Source of the DNA: Pseudophaeomoniella oleicola
Taxonomy: Eukaryota; Ascomycota; Eurotiomycetes; Phaeomoniellales; Phaeomoniellaceae
Direction: 5' to 3'
Assembly: GCA_003868215.1 (NCBI GenBank)
Contig: QWDQ01000019.1
Location: 344,011 to 408,010, forward strand
Length of the DNA: 64,000 bases
Made by a program: the position numbers and the translations under genes. Below the pieces are notes generated by a model that saw only the letters and a list, made by a program, of their open reading frames with translations, made no database searches and was not told where the DNA came from. Below, in pieces: positions 11,878 to 22,057 of this stretch (position 1 is its first letter; each line of letters begins with the position of its first letter).

Positions 11878-14467
11878 TCAGCCACCCTGTTCGCCCTCAA
11901 CAGTCCCTACCCGAGTCTCGTCATGGTTGTTACTAGCATCACGATGAGAAGTCTCTGGGGAGGCAGTGTTGCTTTGAAATTCCGCCCTTGAGCTCACACC
12001 CATTTCTCGGGGTCGATCCGGACTGCGGATCGTAGGCATTTCATAGCTCCAAGCGTGACCCGTCATTGGAATAGGAAGTCCCGAACCACTGGATCCGTGA
12101 GCGGGAACTTGCAACCCCAGTCGAGGTTGAGGAGATCGGACATCTGTAACGCCATGATTTTGGCTATTGCTAGAGCCAGATTGTGATGACTTCTGGGAGT
12201 GGGGGGAGTAATTCAAGTCTGGACTTTGGTTGGGCAATTTTCGAGAGCGGACTGCTTCATGCGCAGCATAGGATCGGGAACCAGGTGGGCCATACAAATG
12301 AGCAGGAGTATTGGTCATGGAGACATTTTGGGGGTACAGTGGGGACGGATACTGCGATGGCGGCGGGTTTTGAGAATGATCGAGGGCTTGTGGTGGTGGA
12401 GGGTATTCTGGCCGCGGTGGAGCGTGGGCTGGATGTTGGTGCGCATGAATCTGGTCATGACTTGTCTCATATGATGGGGACGTCATTAGAGGAGCGGGTG
12501 CCAATGGTGGTGGAGCGGGATATGGACTTGTTGGAGTCGCAGCGGAGAGACCTTGAGATAGCTTGGGAGACCCTGGCTCAGTGGACTGAGTTGTGTTTGT
12601 TATGGACTTGGATCCCAATCTCTGTGGTAAAGGGGAATAACGTCCCCGTTCGTCTTTGGTGTGGTAAGTAGAGGACCGTTCAGGCAATTCCGGTAATTCA
12701 GTCGGCTTCTGCTTGGTTTCTTTCACAGAAGGTTGTTTGTGAAGGCGTTGCCGTCGATGTCGTAAACAGAAGATTATCACAAGAATCAACACCAAGAGCA
12801 GACCTATCGCCCCGCCTACTGACGCCCCAACAATTGTGCCTGTTGACGTACTATGATGGGCTTTGGGAGAGGATGTTGCTGTGGGAATGAGCCTTGTTGG
12901 CGACCTGACAGTTGCTGTTGCTCGCTGGGTAAAGTAAACCTGCAAGTCTCGGTTGTTCCACCCGACCATCGGTTGATTCAGCGTCGCCGCTCCGTTAGGT
13001 CTGCAGGCATTAGCAAGCCGACTACAATAGATATCCGTTAGCTGGCACTCACTGTCCACCTACGATGCTCAGTATTTCTGTCGGGACCTGGTATCCCGTT
13101 ATATTGTATTGGAATGGTGCCCACATGGCGTTGGAGTCATTCGCCTTCCCTAGGTTGAGATTGTGTGTTCCTTGCACATCTGGAGCGTCACATTGGGAGG
13201 AGTTCGGGAAAAGTCCACCGATGATGAGCATCTGGGAATTGTTGATGACGTTGCAGGTAAGAGTGTTGTGCGGATTCCCAGGTCCAGGTTCTGTAGGCCA
13301 CCATTTGACCCAGACGAACCCCGGCATAGTCAGAATATAGACGTCGTCGAATCCCGTTGCATTGTCCCCAAAACCGGCGCCTCCATATAGATACCTATCG
13401 GCAGTCAACGAATGTAGAGAGGAACACAGTCGATGTTATGACTCACACATTGTACGAAGATTGATCTTGCGCCCATGTCGCTCCAGCGCAAAATTTCCTC
13501 CTCGATCCGGGTATATCGCCGGTGGCATTCTGCGTATACCATTTGCCTTCCGCAATCTCGTAAACGAAGATGGTCTAGCTAATGTTAGAGCCCTTGGACC
13601 TGAAAGAATCAGTCTACTCACACTCATAGGCACCTACAATGTGTTAGCGATGTCCGACTTGTCAAACAGGATAGCATTACCGCGATTTCTGTGCCGTTCT
13701 CATCGAACTCAACGCCGCCGAAGTATATGAGAGCTCCTTGCCTCGAGATAGGAAGGTACACCATAACCCCTTCGGCCCTCCCTACGCCATCAGGGCCAGT
13801 ATTGTTCGTGAAATCATTGGCAGACATGTCGTAGATGATGAGAGAGCTAGTGGCCATAGAGGGACCGTCGTACGCTGGTGTTGTGTGGTTGTTGATATAG
13901 CCACCATAGTAATAACCAAGTCCAAGTTCGTTCACCGCCACACCAGCGCCATAAGAAACACGGTTGACGTCTGTTGATGTCGTCGACTCATTCCACTGGT
14001 TCAAGACGACATCGTATACCCATAGCGCGAATGCTTGGGGAACGTTTGAAAATTCACCACCGAACAGATAGAAGGCTTGATTGACCTCGTCGGCCCAAAG
14101 GATACCTCCAGCGACATCTGGAATAGTACTGTTTTTGGAAAGATTGGCATAAAGCTGGGGCATGGGCCCGTTGAGAACTTCCAAGTCATTGTACAGTAGA
14201 CCGGTATCTGCATCCGTATGAGTATGCTTCAATTCAAAGGGAAAGCATGACCAGAGACATACTTATGACTGCTTGCGGATTCTGAGCAATGGGATTGGCG
14301 TTGACATAACCGCCATCGATGTAGAGCTTGGAGCCCACGACTGCGGTTTGATGACCGAATCGTCTGCAGAAGTCCGTCAGAGGATTCTGGGGAGCTTGTG
14401 CAACAACCTGTATCACGACAAACGAGAGCAAGAGAATCGTCCTATGCGATAGCGACGTAGAAAACAT
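11878..14467 (-). CDS. Kelch-repeat single-pass membrane protein
   Basis: Six exons: 14467-14263, 14207-13681, 13633-13622 (12-nt micro-exon), 13574-13447, 13394-13053 and 13000-11878 (778 aa). Residues 1-25 form a signal peptide (hydrophobic core ILLLSFVVIQVV). The lumenal or extracellular part carries Kelch/galactose-oxidase-type blades: YLFGGEF, YYYGGY, IYFGGVEF, YLYGGAGF and LIIGGLF. It also has many N-x-S/T sites. A single membrane span lies at about 456-481 (TIVGASVGGAIGLLLVLILVIIF), followed by a basic stop-transfer HRRQR and a ~300-residue Pro/Ser-rich cytoplasmic tail. This architecture is common in Pezizomycotina and usually annotated only as Kelch or galactose oxidase-like. It has no catalytic copper-site evidence. 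A role in cell-surface organisation or polarity is inference. All introns are 47-55 nt. Confidence 0.85.
13622..13633 (-). other. 12-nt micro-exon of the Kelch gene
   Basis: Four codons (V-P-M-S) lie between two 47-nt introns. Each intron has its own donor (GTAATG at 13680, GTGAGT at 13621), CTAAC branch site and TAG acceptor. Skipping it also keeps frame, so inclusion cannot be proven from frame alone. The two complete intron signal sets are the reason for calling it. Confidence 0.7.
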
Positions 14468-15370
14468 CTTCGGCGCTTTCCATGACAAGGCCCAGCAGTG
14501 ACAGTACAAACAACACCAAAGGTCGTCCGGATAAGAAAACAAAACTAAGACATAGTTATGGAAGAGAGAGAAGCGAGGGTGGACCGAGAGGACACAAAAG
14601 CTCGGAAGTGCTCTACCAGTGGCTGTGGAATGTTTGGAGGGTGTCAATATCATCCATGTACGGATCCGTACAGTTATTGGATTATCACATCAGGATGTAA
14701 GACTTGCAGGACAGCTGAGAAATACGAGCGGAGCGGATTGGGATGGTGGCTCAGTCATGCAGGCAGCTGCATGTTCATGTATGGCTGAGGAGGATGTCAG
14801 CATCTTGAAGCTGACCCAGCCCTGTGGCATGGGTACAGCCAGGTCTTTCCTCTCGGGGGATTCTGTAAGCAATCAATTGATCTCTCGATGGAATACATCG
14901 GATCCTCAGGTCAATCAGCCCGCGCTTATAGTATGACAAGTATAAGTTATATGTGAGACTTTCTAAAGGATGGAAGTTGATCTTCACGAGATAGAAATTG
15001 TGGTGGATGCGATTCGATCAGCCCGGTAGGAGCGTTTCCCCATCAAGGACACCACGGACTTCGGGAGTAATAAATGCTTAAGTAGGACATGATCGCTGAT
15101 ATCCATGTAATCACATTCATCCGCAGACATCGAAGCAATCAATACGTGTAGCACAGCGCCTCTGAGGGACCAGGTATTCCTTGCAGAGGTCTGTCTGCAC
15201 TCAGTTTATGGTCGTGTAGCTGCAACCCACGGCCTACTTAATTGGTCTGAGATCATGTTCAAAGAAATACCTGCTTAAGCGCCTGCACCTAGGCGAACTA
15301 AGAATGACCAGAGAGCCATTTCACCTCCATGAAGAAGGGCTTACGCCATATATTCTATCGCAGATCCGTC
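14468..15370. other. Intergenic, no gene seen
   Basis: About 900 bp upstream of the Kelch gene and downstream of the PLC-like gene. Short overlapping frames on both strands have no recognisable feature. Confidence 0.5.
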
Positions 15371-16813
15371 TCAATAAGACAATCTTTGATGACTCAACTC
15401 GATTCCTGTGTCACATGTTGCCCCGTCAAGGAAATCATTCATTATAACCATCAGCTTCTCGGCTCGCAATCGCTCTGCTGCGTTCTCTCGAATCCAGGGT
15501 AAAGTTATGCTATCGAAAGCGGCTTTAGTACTAGTCAGACAACTGGTCGCGGCATTGGACGCGATGACACTATACAGAAGGACCTCTTTTATGGCTTGTG
15601 AGGTCCCCTGACATTGTAAGATGGTCAAATCGCCTGCCGTGGGTGCCAGTTGACCCTCAGTGTCCATCTGCTCAAACCTTGCAATGATTGGATCCACTGC
15701 AAGAGTAGCATAGGCCTCGTGAGAATAGCTGTCATACTTGTCAGCCATGGATATGCATATCAACCGGCGACCCATCGACCGTAACTTGTCGATTGACTCA
15801 GAAAAGCAAGTATGATCGCCCCAAGTCAACGGGTATTGCGTGGCTTTTGAACAAGCTTGGTCAAGCATTCCTGCAACTTCTTCACTACTTGGTAGTTTAC
15901 ACTCCGAGACAATATTATCGTTGCGAATGTGAATCACAGTGATCTCGGTTGGATGCGAGTCCAAGAACGAGACCTGAGCTTCAAGGAAAGCATCGAATGC
16001 CAATCCAGGAATGCAAGCGTGCTGAAAGTAGAATTTATTTGGCAGCTTGGAAACTTCTTGAAACATAGGAAGCAGCTCTGCAGGTCGAAATTCAAAATAA
16101 CGAGCCCCCATCCGGAGCATGGTAGTAATCTCTTTCTTCTGAGTGACAGCAAGGCCATAAACGACATTCGGCAGCATATGCACCAAGATACTGTTGGGGA
16201 TGTGGGAAAACCACTGAAGTCGAGGAATAAGTTTCTTCAACTCCTCAACCATGTCACTGTCTATGGCCTGGAGGATTGCGTCGCTTGATTGCATGCTGTT
16301 CATGCCGTTGTCATGAGGCGCTACCAAAGCAAATCGAGAGAACGGCTTTTCTGCCGCTTGCGAACCAGGAGGGGCAAGAGCTCCCATCCACGACCGGTTC
16401 CCAGTTGGGCAGATCGTAACATAGCATTGATCGTGACTGGTCAATCCTGCTTCCCCGTGGCCGGCATCGTAGAAGCCATACGTGATGATTGCGTCGTCGG
16501 ACACTATGGGGAAGAACGTTTGTGTAGCAAGCATTGTACCTCCATGAAGGTTCCCAGTAAGGGCATTGATGTCGTTGTACGCCGAAGCTATCTCAACACC
16601 ACGCCGGAAGACCGTCCACTGAAAGCGCCCGGTAAAGCGCCCGGCCCCATGGATATTCTTCGAATCGACTTCCAGATGGCCTTTTGTAAAATTGGCAGAA
16701 GCGTCGTTGCGTATTTCTTCTCCTGGGACATTGAACTTGACCTCATACTCGGCTGCTAGGGATGGCGAGACGTAAGAATAGACGTCGATGCCTTTGGAAG
16801 GCATGGCTTTCAC
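15371..16813 (-). CDS. PI-PLC X-domain-like phosphodiesterase
   Basis: Single exon, 480 aa. An N-terminal beta-rich segment of about 150 residues is followed by a PLC-like TIM-barrel. The first catalytic His is in APHD (H167), the GxRyfxxR strand is MGARYFEFRP (about 235-244) and the second His is in FYFQHACIPG (H265). The strand FLDSHPTEITVIHI is typical of bacterial-type PI-PLC X domains. There is no Y domain, C2 or PH domain and no signal peptide, so this is the small bacterial-like family, not the eukaryotic signalling PLC. The substrate (phosphatidylinositol, GPI or another phosphodiester) cannot be decided. It lies alone on the minus strand, divergent from COQ7. Confidence 0.8.
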   Translation of the reverse strand: MKAMPSKGIDVYSYVSPSLAAEYEVKFNVPGEEIRNDASANFTKGHLEVDSKNIHGAGRFTGRFQWTVFRRGVEIASAYNDINALTGNLHGGTMLATQTFFPIVSDDAIITYGFYDAGHGEAGLTSHDQCYVTICPTGNRSWMGALAPPGSQAAEKPFSRFALVAPHDNGMNSMQSSDAILQAIDSDMVEELKKLIPRLQWFSHIPNSILVHMLPNVVYGLAVTQKKEITTMLRMGARYFEFRPAELLPMFQEVSKLPNKFYFQHACIPGLAFDAFLEAQVSFLDSHPTEITVIHIRNDNIVSECKLPSSEEVAGMLDQACSKATQYPLTWGDHTCFSESIDKLRSMGRRLICISMADKYDSYSHEAYATLAVDPIIARFEQMDTEGQLAPTAGDLTILQCQGTSQAIKEVLLYSVIASNAATSCLTSTKAAFDSITLPWIRENAAERLRAEKLMVIMNDFLDGATCDTGIELSHQRLSY

Positions 16814-17445
16814 TGTTTTAGGTGTATAAGGTCACTAAGAATCGAAACGTTTCGCGTTCACAAGCACATAAAAACAATGCTATGAATGAGGCTGTTGAAC
16901 CAGCAAAAAGAATACAGCACGCTTCCACCTGGCGTCTCCTGAGGCGGTGGTTTCGACTATGTACGTGATGTTAAGCGTAGCCAAAAACCTGGTTTTGACG
17001 TTCCTGCCTCGCTAACAACACCACTGCGGTTCCTAGTTTGAGGCGTTCATCGTCTGGCTTACGTAGACCAATCGCTAGAGAGCGCACGTCTGAGATAATC
17101 ATCAGAAGCCCATTGATTGTTTTGGTCCTCCGGCCTGTTGGAAATCCAAGTTGACTTACCGTATGCTTATCATTTCATTCTGTTTGATAGACTCACACTT
17201 CCAAGGTTTTTAATTACCATGAATTACTTACCGCTCTAGCAATATAATCATGGCACGTCATCTGCTCTGCTCAACGATCGGCTGATGCGGAGAAGCTTTA
17301 CCCTCTGCAGTTTTGAGGTAACCTCGTTCAACGCTCCTCTTCTACATGAGCTATTGTCGTGAATGTAGAAGTTTCTCATGAACAAATGCTAGGAACATCG
17401 GTCTTTCCAACCATATTCTGACCTTGACGGACGAAGCACTTCACA
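16814..17445. other. Divergent promoter region, no gene seen
   Basis: 632 bp between the divergent starts of the PLC-like gene and COQ7. No ORF, RNA gene or repeat stands out. Confidence 0.5.
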
Positions 17446-18192
17446 ATGGATGCTGCTCGAGCCGTAAGGGCTATAATTCGAACACAGAAGATCGCTCGAC
17501 CGTTGTACCTCGATTTCCTCACGCCTCGACTCGCCCAAAGACAGAAAAGGCAATTCAGCAAATCCTTCAAGTCACTGATTGATGTTCGGGAAGCGCCAAC
17601 GGCTGCGCCGCGGAAATCCAGATTATCCAGAGAGCAAAGAGAGTTCCTAGATCGCGCACTTCGTGTCAACCATGCAGGTGAACTTGCTGCTGTCTTAATC
17701 TACACGGCACAGACTCCCCTAATTATCAATTCGCACCCTCACATGCGACCTCTTATGAAGCACATGTATGACCAGGAGGTTGGACATTTTGATACGTTCA
17801 GTAAAATGCTCTCAGAACGCCGAATACGACCTACGGCTATGTACCCGGTTTGGCATGCCGCAGCGACCTTTCTAGGTTGGTCTACGGCAATGATGGGACG
17901 TGAAGCGGCGATGGCATGCACCGAGGCCGTGGAGACTGCGATCGGAGACCATTACAATGAGCAAGTCCGGGAGCTATTCAAATGGGTGCAAGAGACAAAA
18001 GCGCGTGGCGAAGAGCCAGACCCCGAAATGCTTGAATTGCTTGACACTTTAAAAAGAATCCGCGATGAGGAGCTGGAACATTTGGATCACGCAATCGAGA
18101 ATGATGCTCACAAGGCACAGCCCTATGAGCCACTAACAAAAGTGATTGAGTATGGGTGTAAAGGAGCGATCTGGGTCAGTGAAAGAGTGTAG
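17446..18192 (+). CDS. COQ7: COQ7 5-demethoxyubiquinone hydroxylase
   Basis: Single exon, 248 aa. Catalyses the penultimate step of ubiquinone synthesis, hydroxylating demethoxyubiquinone at the matrix face of the mitochondrial inner membrane within the CoQ synthome. A basic, Ser/Arg-rich presequence (about 1-55) precedes the mature domain beginning DRALRVNHAGEL. The di-iron carboxylate ligands are in NHAGEL (E79), DQEVGH (E111, H114), CTEAVETAIGDHY and RDEELEHLDH. The hydrophobic membrane-contact helix YPVWHAAATFLGW and the final WVSERV match the family. The start has a good context and the length is normal for fungi. Confidence 0.97.
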   Translation: MDAARAVRAIIRTQKIARPLYLDFLTPRLAQRQKRQFSKSFKSLIDVREAPTAAPRKSRLSREQREFLDRALRVNHAGELAAVLIYTAQTPLIINSHPHMRPLMKHMYDQEVGHFDTFSKMLSERRIRPTAMYPVWHAAATFLGWSTAMMGREAAMACTEAVETAIGDHYNEQVRELFKWVQETKARGEEPDPEMLELLDTLKRIRDEELEHLDHAIENDAHKAQPYEPLTKVIEYGCKGAIWVSERV

Positions 18193-19832
18193 ACGTCGTC
18201 GTTATTTGCCGGTCAACACGCGGCACATCGTCCTCGAAAAAGAACAATTCACTATCGCGGGCCTGATCCTCTCAGGAGTCGACTTCTGAGGGTCGGTTGG
18301 CAGTGACTTGCATGGATTGACATAGAGTTTTTGACTGCCGTACTAGCTTGTGGTGTGAGCTCGATCCCCCACAGGTGCCGATTGGAGCACATATTTATCT
18401 CCTGAGCCCGGCGAGCTGGGTCGACTTATCGGGTACCTTGTCTTTTATGTTTTCGCATAGTCGAGGCGGCCCAGATGGTGGAACTGTTTCTGTCGCATAG
18501 CTGTTGGAATCGATAGTTACCTGCTATACATGGGTGTAATAACTATATCAGAAGTGTTTTATAACAACTATCGTTGGCATGTCTGATAGTTGAATTCCCA
18601 TCTCGGCCTCTCGAACCTGGAAAAATCAGGCTGGAAGTGCCCACATGACCTAGAGTTTCGAATTTGCAGTAGTACTCCGTAGGGGTGAACTAGTGCAGGG
18701 ATTGTTTCCAAATGAAGCCTTAATATATACCCGAAGTGAGGTGATTCTATGGTGCTTAGTGGATAGTCGTCATCACCGGTCAATGTGCCGTCAAAAGGAG
18801 AATTCTCGCTATCCGTGCTTTAAGCAATGACATCCCGAGCTAAATCTGCGATGGTTCATCGTCCAAAAAGCACGCACGAAAGTGACTTTTTTGCCATGGT
18901 ATTCTGGACCTCATAAAACGTTGTACTACGTATACCCGCTAGTGATCTGATGCATCGTTAAACAGTGTTACTCCGTAAGCGTCAAAACATCCTGGAATCA
19001 CCGGCTCTGCTTACTCACTTTGGTAGCCATCCCTACCTCGGCTACCTCTCACCAAGGAGCCGAGTTGGCTACCCGAGCTCATCGTCCAAGCCGTTATCCG
19101 CTCCAGCGTGGCTCCCGGAGGTATGTACGACCTACTACGTGGTCCAGTACGTCTTATCACTGCTGTGACTGCCACTGTGTATACTCAGGCCCGATCTGTA
19201 TGCGTACCTATACATATCTGAAGAGGGGCTGGTCCCGAAGAGATGGACGAAGCACTAGTACGGTCGAAAGGTCCCTGCCGCGTGGCCCAACTCACCAGTC
19301 GACCTCAATGCTAGGGCCAGCTCCTCGCTTATATCCAACCTAACTTCGTGAGATGCCGCAGGACCTCCAACAGCCCCGACACCATCTAAGCGAACTGTTC
19401 TAAAACTCGAGAATTGAGATCGTGTGGCAGAAGCTAGTCGACCTTGTTTGGACGCTCGTACCTGTTCACACGTTTCCGTCCAGGGATCATTTCTAATTCT
19501 CTGCCTTGATTTCCAGGTCTCGCGGGGTCCTTCAGGCTCGCTCGATCTATTTAGTTCAAGGTACCTAGATGTACGGCAAGCGGGCAATAGAGAGGAACCG
19601 AAACCCTCGCGTGGCGATGTAATACCTACCGAATCTTGAGCGGCGGAGTCTGCAGCTTCGCATGCCGATTCTGGCACCCCTGAAACACACATGTCTTATT
19701 CTGTTCTCTCTTATTGTCTATAATAATATATGTTGGCTTGCCGCTGACTGCTTTCATCCCCTCGCTGGTCCTGTCGATTCTGGTTGGCCATGGAATTTCT
19801 GCTACTTTTCTGAACCGCTACACTTCCACATC
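18193..19832. other. Intergenic, no convincing gene
   Basis: About 1.6 kb between COQ7 and the 7-TM gene. It holds the probable COQ7 3' UTR, an imperfect inverted repeat at 19022-19073 and a 145-codon minus-strand frame at 19255-19692 without any recognisable domain. The frame of the 7-TM gene is open back to 19662, but I prefer the ATG at 19833. Confidence 0.45.
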
Positions 19833-21493
19833 ATGGCTGTAGGAATGGGCTTACCGGCAGGCGCCGAAGGCTTGGCGGCATTTGTATTACTATACTCGAG
19901 TCTGAATGCTATTGCTGCTGCCGTGGTAGGTGGCATGTACTTTAGACATGGTGACCGTTGGGGAAGTATGCGCCGCCACTTCTCTTCACCTGATACCCAG
20001 TCCACTAACATTGTCAGTTGTCTTTCTGGCCGCGATCTTTGTCATGATCAATGTGGGAGCTTCAATCGTTCAGCAATGCCACTATATCAGGAATTTCAGA
20101 GTCATCAAGATCGCAGCTTTCGACTATGTACAAAGTAGCCACAAGTCGCCTACGTTTGCCTTTAGTGGTACCTACACCCAAATGGACACGGCATTATACA
20201 TAATACGTACGTATGGACCGACGGCTTTCAATAACACCAGACGCTGACCGTTGGGTCCTAGAACTCTATTGCTATAGCGTAGAGTCCCTACTGTTTGCTT
20301 TTTGGTACTGCGTGTTCTCCGCCTTCGCCTGACTTTATGTTCTGACCGAGTTAGGGTTGCTGGGCTTTTTCGCTCTGCGTGGAGAGTTCGACTCAGCTGG
20401 ATAGATCGGAAGGATTACCTATTCGCAGCCATGGGCAAAACACTGGCCATTGTCCTCCCGGGGGTGTTTGTGGGTGTAGCTCGCTCACCGGCCGTTCTCG
20501 CAAGGCCAATTGTTTACCTTGTATTGACGAATGCTCTAAGTAAGACTGCTATTGAGTAACCTACTAAGTCCTACCTTGTCTGACAGATCTACAGTGGCTG
20601 GTGGCGTTGCCGTTGGAATGGTATTACTCGTCCTTGTCCTATACAAATATGTTTCCATCCGTCAACATCTGACGACCTCCGGTCATTCGCGGTTATTTGC
20701 GTGGCTACGTTGGCGCATGAGGTTTGCCGCACCTGGCGAGACAACCAGTGGGGGGGTGAGCGGCCGAAGCCAGAGTTACGCCAGACACGTACCCAACAAA
20801 CGGACCTCTGCAGCCAAGTATGACAAGTGGCTCATCTTTCGGTTTTCAATATGCTTCACGATACTATGGTGCGTTCAAAGAGACCTGATCCGTGCCTCTG
20901 TCGGTCGAGCTAACACAATGTCAAGTGTGTTCCAAGTGTTCAACATTTGTTATACAGTCATACGCTACAGCGAGAACCAAAAGTTGTCGCAAGCGACAGA
21001 ACCCGATTTCACTATCAATTCGGCTGATACGGATCTACTAATCTTCATGCCTGGAGTGACAGTCGGCTTCCTGATGTTTTTTGTCTTCGGAACCACCGCC
21101 GCATTTCGAGCAGAATATTCAATCTTCTTTAGACAGCTTTTCAGCTGCGGGCGGAGAAGTAACAGTGCAAATGGTCTGGCTAGAACAGACTCAGTCGTTC
21201 GCTTGACCAACGTCAACAATGCTAGTCAGAGCAGTCGCAAAGTCAATGATTGGCGAGACGCTGACGCATTCGATCGTTCTATAAATGGTGGGCCGGCCCA
21301 CCCTGGTCAGAGTGATGCAAAGGACCACGGGACTAGATACACCGTCACCGTCGAGTCGAGGGTCGAAGAAGAACCGGACTCGCCCACTCGAGTGTTGAGG
21401 AGCGATAGTAGTAGTCTGGGTGGGCAAGGAACTCATCGAGATCACCAAAACGCTATATTTGTATCACAAACCTTTAGAACTGAGAATGAATAG
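19833..21493 (+). CDS. Seven-transmembrane receptor-like protein
   Basis: The six-exon model is 19833-19965, 20018-20206, 20262-20304, 20355-20539, 20595-20868 and 20926-21493 (463 aa). All five introns are 50-57 nt with acceptable signals and frame-compatible phases. The assembled product has seven clear hydrophobic helices: around AAFVLLYSSLNAIAAAVV, VFLAAIFVMINVGASIV, IIQLYCYSVESLLFAFWV, LAIVLPGVFVGVA, AGGVAVGMVLLVLVLY, FRFSICFTILCVFQVFNI and LLIFMPGVTVGFLMFFVFG. The N-terminus is short, the third cytoplasmic loop is long and basic (about 70 residues), and the C-terminal tail is ~120 residues and hydrophilic. This is the layout of a fungal GPCR-like protein with FGTT after TM7. The ligand and class are unknown. 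It does not look like Ste2, Ste3, Gpr1, Pth11 or an opsin (no retinal lysine seen in TM7). The start could instead be at 19662. Confidence 0.7.
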
Positions 21494-22057
21494 CAATGAG
21501 AAAGAACAATTGCAGGACTTCGTCATGTGCTCGTCTGTAAATGCCGACATCAAATTCTTTCTTGAGTATTATATACCATTGTCGCAATGGGATGCACCAT
21601 GAGTCAATCTGGCGAGCACAAGCATCGTTCTAGACTTATCTTGGTAGGAAAAGGAGGTGGCGTAATCACGTGGCAGAGGCGGAAGAAAGCCGCGCTTTGG
21701 AGAAGATGGAGTTTAGTACGTTGGGGGTGTTCCTTCAGCCCATCAACTTCAGACTTCATTCACCTGTGCCTCCTTCACTTCTTAGCATTAGCCTCACATC
21801 TATACGGGCTATTTGATACGATAGCTGACTCCATATCGTTGAAATCTTTCTTTCAATCTTCACTACCGGAAAAGTCGCTTTTCAGATTGGGCACTCTTAG
21901 CTTAAAGCGATATATTCCGTCACTTGAATACTACAGAAGGTGTTGTGTCACTACACTACTTTCCTTTGCTGGACAAAGGTTCGCGTTTCGCGTTGCTAGG
22001 CAGCAAGGCTGCGCTTCATCGAGAGACTTCTCTGAATTTATTTAATCACGCCCCGCC
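21494..22057. other. Intergenic, RTF1 promoter region
   Basis: 564 bp upstream of RTF1. A 152-codon frame at 21587-22045 ends just before the RTF1 start and looks like chance coding potential over the promoter and leader. Confidence 0.45.

Noticed and set aside
18601-18640. TCGAACC on the plus strand as a possible tRNA T-arm on the minus strand
   Set aside because: The flanking bases cannot form a 5-bp T-stem or an acceptor stem, so it is not a tRNA.
19255-19692. 145-codon minus-strand frame
   Set aside because: Low-complexity, no domain, and overlaps the region just upstream of the 7-TM gene. Probably chance.
21587-22045. 152-codon frame upstream of RTF1
   Set aside because: Ends at the RTF1 leader, no recognisable protein features and unlike a conserved fungal protein.
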